This document shows positions 30,948 through 34,303 of a DNA stretch of 34,303 nucleotides, piece after piece; the first letter of the stretch is position 1, and each line of letters begins with the position of its first letter. The stretch comes from Desulfobulbaceae bacterium. Its GTDB lineage: Bacteria; Desulfobacterota; Desulfobulbia; Desulfobulbales; SURF-16. The stretch lies in contig QKJV01000143.1 of the NCBI GenBank assembly GCA_003249165.1, positions 1 through 34,303 on the forward strand. Reading direction: 5' to 3'. The position numbers and the translations under genes are program-made. Under the pieces are notes generated by a model. It did no database searches, was not told the DNA's origin, and saw nothing but the letters and a program-made list of their open reading frames with translations.

Positions 30948-30958
30948 TGATGCGTTCC

Positions 30959-31228
30959 TTATCTGACAAGGCTTGGAATGCTGAGGAAGAGATCATTGGT
31001 GTAATCTGTCATTTTTATCAGCATCCACGAGGAAAAAAAGAGCAACGCAAGAGTGACGGCCACGATCTTCGGAACAAAAGTCAGGGTCATTTCCTGTATC
31101 TGGGTCGTTGCCTGGAAGAGGGCAACAAGGAGTCCGACAGCCATACCGATGAGCAGAAGGGGGGCGGACAGCATTAAAGCTATGGTGATAGCGTTCTGGC
31201 CTAAGGTAACCGCTTGCATGGGACCCAT
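30959..31228 (-). CDS. fliQ: flagellar export protein FliQ
   Basis: 89 aa, two TM; GLLVALFQATTQIQEMTLTFVPKIVAV. Confidence 0.95.
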   Translation of the reverse strand: MGPMQAVTLGQNAITIALMLSAPLLLIGMAVGLLVALFQATTQIQEMTLTFVPKIVAVTLALLFFSSWMLIKMTDYTNDLFLSIPSLVR

Positions 31229-31230
31229 GA

Positions 31231-31980
31231 TTATACTCCAAAGCTTTTAACAAGTGAGCCGACGATAAGATACCAGCCGTCGACCAGGACAAAAAGAAGC
31301 AGTTTAAAAGGTAATGAAACCATAACAGGGGGAAGCATCATCATCCCCATGGAGAGCAGGACACTGGCTACTACCATGTCGATGACCAGAAACGGCAGAA
31401 AAAGAACAAAACCGATCTGGAAAGCTGTTTTTAATTCGCTGATAACAAAAGCCGGTACAAGTATAGATGTGGCTACTTCGTCTTTATTGGCCGGTTTAGG
31501 TTCTTTGGCGATTTCGAGAAAAAGAGCCAGATCTTTTTCTCTGGTCTGTTTAAACATAAAGGTTCGTAAAGGTTTGATTCCTTCTGTAAACGCTTGCTGC
31601 AGGCTGATTCTTTCGTCCAGATATGGTTTTACAGCAGTTTCATTCATTACCTTTAAGGTTGGTGTCATTATGAAAACAGTAAGAAACAGAGCAAGTCCGA
31701 CGAGCAGTTGGGCCGGCGGCATCTGCTGTGTCCCAAGGGCATTGCGCAGAAAAGAGAAGGTAACGACAAGTCTGGTGAAACAGGTTGTCATTAAAATAAT
31801 GGCGGGCGCAACGGATAATACGGTAAAGATAAGCAGAATCTCAATGAGTGTAGAAACTTGCTTCGGGTCATTGGTTTCTGCAAGCCCGACCTGCACCGTT
31901 GGCAGAGTAACAGCTAGGCATTCCTTTGCCGCGCCATGAAGGATGAGAAGAGATATGAGGATTAGGGAGATTTTTCTCAT
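31231..31980 (-). CDS. fliP: flagellar export protein FliP
   Basis: 249 aa with signal peptide; TCFTRLVVTFSFLRNALGTQQMPPAQLLVGLALFLTVFIM, FLVIDMVVASVLLSMGMMMLPPVMVSLPFKLLLFVLVDGW. Confidence 0.97.
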   Translation of the reverse strand: MRKISLILISLLILHGAAKECLAVTLPTVQVGLAETNDPKQVSTLIEILLIFTVLSVAPAIILMTTCFTRLVVTFSFLRNALGTQQMPPAQLLVGLALFLTVFIMTPTLKVMNETAVKPYLDERISLQQAFTEGIKPLRTFMFKQTREKDLALFLEIAKEPKPANKDEVATSILVPAFVISELKTAFQIGFVLFLPFLVIDMVVASVLLSMGMMMLPPVMVSLPFKLLLFVLVDGWYLIVGSLVKSFGV

Positions 31981-31981
31981 G

Positions 31982-32479
31982 TCAGTCTTTTTTCATCCTT
32001 TTGCCAAGCAAAGTGGCGAAAGATTTCTGTGCGGCCTGATGGTGAAAATTTTCTTTTACGGGAAGCGATGTTCCTTCCAGCCGGGTAAGCAGAGAAATCT
32101 GCTGATCTGTAATGCCGAGGGCCAGCGTTTGGTCAGCTATCTGAACAACGGTTATGTATTTTTTCGGAGCCACCATCTTCGTGTCGATAATACTGATGAG
32201 TGCCCCCTGCCGGGTTCCGGCACGGTTTAGACCAAATCTCCTGAAGCTGGCGGCAAGCAGCAGCATAAGTCCGACTGTAAGAAGCAGTGCACCAAACACT
32301 TTCAAAAGAGTCATAGCAAGTGAGGTTGTTTGGGCGAGATCAAGCAGTGGGTCTGAAACTGTTTTAGCAGGTGCAGCTTCGTCGGCAGCCCATGCCACAA
32401 TTGGAGAAAAAAGCAAGGAAAGCGGCCAGCTTTGCAGGAAACTCTGTACTGCTTTTTTATAGAGAAAAAATCTTTTCAT
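31982..32479 (-). CDS. fliO: flagellar biosynthetic protein FliO
   Basis: 165 aa, one TM and FliO-like domain (ISIIDTKMVAPKKYITVVQIADQTLALGITDQQISLLTRLE), between fliP and fliN. Confidence 0.85.
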   Translation of the reverse strand: MKRFFLYKKAVQSFLQSWPLSLLFSPIVAWAADEAAPAKTVSDPLLDLAQTTSLAMTLLKVFGALLLTVGLMLLLAASFRRFGLNRAGTRQGALISIIDTKMVAPKKYITVVQIADQTLALGITDQQISLLTRLEGTSLPVKENFHHQAAQKSFATLLGKRMKKD

Positions 32480-32520
32480 AAACCATTATCTCGCAAGGCG
32501 ATATCAACGAGAATTGCAAG

Positions 32521-32955
32521 TTATCGTCCCATGTTTTTTATGCGGTCTGCCTGGCTGATTATTTCAGTTATACGTACGCCGAATCGATCATTGACGACAA
32601 TGACTTCTCCCTTACCCAAAAGCTTTCTGTTTATATATATTTCCACCGGCTCGCCTGCTGCTTTTTCCAGTTCAACAACCGAGCCCTGGGTCAACTGAAG
32701 CATCCTGTCAATGATCATGTTGGTGCGTCCAAGTTCAACTGTTACATCCAATGGAATATCAAGCAGAAAGTCGAGGTTATGGCTTGAGATGCCCGGAGAA
32801 CTACTGTCTTGGATTTCATTGAAGTTAGTAGGGCGAGTGCCATTACTTGCCAGGGAATCCCAGTCGTCACTTCCACCTTCCTTTTCTCCTTTTTTCGGCT
32901 TAGCCTCTTCCAAAGCACTTGCCCATGATGCGTCATCCAAAGATTGATCAGCCAT
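32521..32955 (-). CDS. fliN: flagellar motor switch protein FliN
   Basis: 144 aa; LLDIPLDVTVELGRTNMIIDRMLQLTQGSVVELEKAAGEPVEIYINRKLLGKGEVIVVNDRFGVRITEI. Confidence 0.96.
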   Translation of the reverse strand: MADQSLDDASWASALEEAKPKKGEKEGGSDDWDSLASNGTRPTNFNEIQDSSSPGISSHNLDFLLDIPLDVTVELGRTNMIIDRMLQLTQGSVVELEKAAGEPVEIYINRKLLGKGEVIVVNDRFGVRITEIISQADRIKNMGR

Positions 32956-32966
32956 TGTTTTCTCCG

Positions 32967-33956
32967 TTATTCTCTTTCCTGGTCAAAAATCTTTCGTTTA
33001 ATTAAAAAAGCCTTATTCCCGCGATGTATTCCGGGTGATCCCATATATTTTCTCACGCCCGCAATAAAAGCCGGGAGCATTTCATCTTTCCGTTTGTCAA
33101 GCTGAATAATATCGCCAATCTCGAGGTTGAGGATGTCTCCGGCTGAAAGGATTGTCTTGCCCAGTTCCACATTCAATTCGGCAGAAACATTTTTGATGTT
33201 TTCGGTAAGGATACGTTTGAGACTGATATCTTCATCACTCTGCTCCCGTTGGAAAGTTGACATCAATTTCTGCTTGACGGACTCAAGGTTGGTCAGCGGA
33301 ATGCAGGAAGTTATACTGCCGACCGCTCTGTCCATGTCGACTTCATAACGGTTAATTATAACAACATCTTCCGGTTCACATATCTTGGCGAATTGCGGGT
33401 TGATTTCGCTGCGGATATGCTGCACTTTTATCGGTTGCAGCGAGTACCATGCCTTTTCCATGTCGCTGAGAATCAGGTTGACAACCCTCTGGATCAGTCG
33501 TTGTTCGATGCCGGTGAAATCTCGTCCCTCGATTCTAACGTTTCTTGTGCCGTTGCCCCCTAGAAAGCATTCTACAAAGGCAAAAACGAGCTTCGGTTCA
33601 ATTACGAAAAGTGCATGTCCGCGAAATGGCTCCATTTTAAAAATCTGCAGGCTGCTGGGGACCGGCAGTGTCCTCACAAATGCGCCAAAACGATCAAGCT
33701 CCATGGGAACTGCGGTCACGTCGAGGATACGTCGCAGAGCACCTGAAATCGATGCCCTGATTGAACGGAGGAACACATCGTTGATTGCCTCCATGGCAGG
33801 CATCTTGATTTGAACAATGCGTTCTTGGCGCCGGAAATCATATGATGAGTACTCCAGAGCTTCCTCATCTATGTGCTCTTCCGGTTCTTCAATGTCGCCC
33901 CCTGCAATTCCTTTTAATAGGGCATCGACTTCATCTTGGCTGAGGATTTGTTCCAT
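32967..33956 (-). CDS. fliM: flagellar motor switch protein FliM
   Basis: 329 aa; MEQILSQDEVDALLKGI, YDFRRQERIV, GGNGTRNVRIEGRDFTGIEQRLIQRV. Confidence 0.97.
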   Translation of the reverse strand: MEQILSQDEVDALLKGIAGGDIEEPEEHIDEEALEYSSYDFRRQERIVQIKMPAMEAINDVFLRSIRASISGALRRILDVTAVPMELDRFGAFVRTLPVPSSLQIFKMEPFRGHALFVIEPKLVFAFVECFLGGNGTRNVRIEGRDFTGIEQRLIQRVVNLILSDMEKAWYSLQPIKVQHIRSEINPQFAKICEPEDVVIINRYEVDMDRAVGSITSCIPLTNLESVKQKLMSTFQREQSDEDISLKRILTENIKNVSAELNVELGKTILSAGDILNLEIGDIIQLDKRKDEMLPAFIAGVRKYMGSPGIHRGNKAFLIKRKIFDQERE

Positions 33957-34017
33957 CGATTATCTTTTGGACTCCCTCGTATCGGCTTGATTGCCGTTCG
34001 TGTCTGATACGGATTAA

Positions 34018-34122
34018 TGACGGTTTCGCAAAAGACCGCCAAGGTTACACCACAACACTGGTCTTGAAGCTAATGTTGATTGGTTTTGTATCCAGCCGGG
34101 CGAAAATTTTGCGAAACCGTCA
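34018..34122. repeat. about 105-bp element bounded by perfect 16-bp inverted repeats, between fliL and fliM
   Basis: tgacggtttcgcaaaa (34018-34033) and ttttgcgaaaccgtca (34107-34122) are exact reverse complements; a nested aagacc (34032-34037)/ggtctt (34060-34065) inverted repeat lies inside. Confidence 0.85.
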
Positions 34123-34123
34123 A

Positions 34124-34303
34124 CTATTGAACAACGAATTCGGAAAAATAGATGTTTTTGACCTTGTCTGGACGTATTACCCGGCTGAAACGTTCAAGAA
34201 GTTCGTCCCGTATCCGTAGCTTCCCTTCCGGTGTCATTACTTCTTCAAAGGCCAGACTGGTCAGCATCATTATAACAATATCCCGGAGTTTGGGGGTTGC
34301 CTT
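34124..34303 (-). CDS. fliL: flagellar basal body-associated protein FliL (C-terminal fragment, N-terminus beyond the window)
   Basis: Own translation: KATPKLRDIVIMMLTSLAFEEVMTPEGKLRIRDELLERFSRVIRPDKVKNIYFSEFVVQ*, typical FliL C-terminus, upstream of fliM. Absent from the supplied ORF track. Confidence 0.88.
   Translation of the reverse strand, partial: KATPKLRDIVIMMLTSLAFEEVMTPEGKLRIRDELLERFSRVIRPDKVKNIYFSEFVVQ

Noticed and set aside
31214-31939. 241-aa plus-strand ORF antisense to fliP
   Set aside because: Antisense of conserved fliP; Ser/Thr/Arg-rich composition typical of a non-coding frame.

Overview
The window is a gene-dense bacterial chromosome segment. Gene content and order (FlhF/FlhG flagellar block, split ATP synthase Fo genes, TatT-type TRAP operon) suggest a deltaproteobacterial / Desulfobacterota-like organism; this is an inference. 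From left to right it carries: a truncated YcgR-like PilZ protein (-); a small ORF plus a UbiD-family decarboxylase (+); an uncharacterised 144-aa protein behind a near-consensus sigma-28 promoter (+); an RsuA/RluB pseudouridine synthase and an IHF/HU protein (+); rimO and a nucleoside phosphorylase-like gene (-); Fo ATP synthase genes atpE-atpB-atpI-atpZ and hemL (-); a TRAP operon tatT-dctP-dctQ-dctM and an Smr-domain protein (+); a YprB-like RNase H-fold protein, glnN (GSIII), glnD, glnB and amtB (-); then a long flagellar operon on the minus strand. The flagellar operon, in transcription order, is fliL(partial)-fliM-fliN-fliO-fliP-fliQ-fliR-flhB-flhA-flhF-flhG-fliA-cheY-fliL-like. I saw no rRNA, tRNA, CRISPR array, transposase or defence island. 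The most interesting signals are small: a sigma-28 promoter driving an unknown protein, paired palindromes upstream of a sigma-54 promoter at amtB, a second FliL-like protein with a long acidic cytoplasmic extension, and a roughly 105-bp element with perfect 16-bp inverted termini between fliL and fliM. I did not find convincing evidence of a wholly new multi-gene system.
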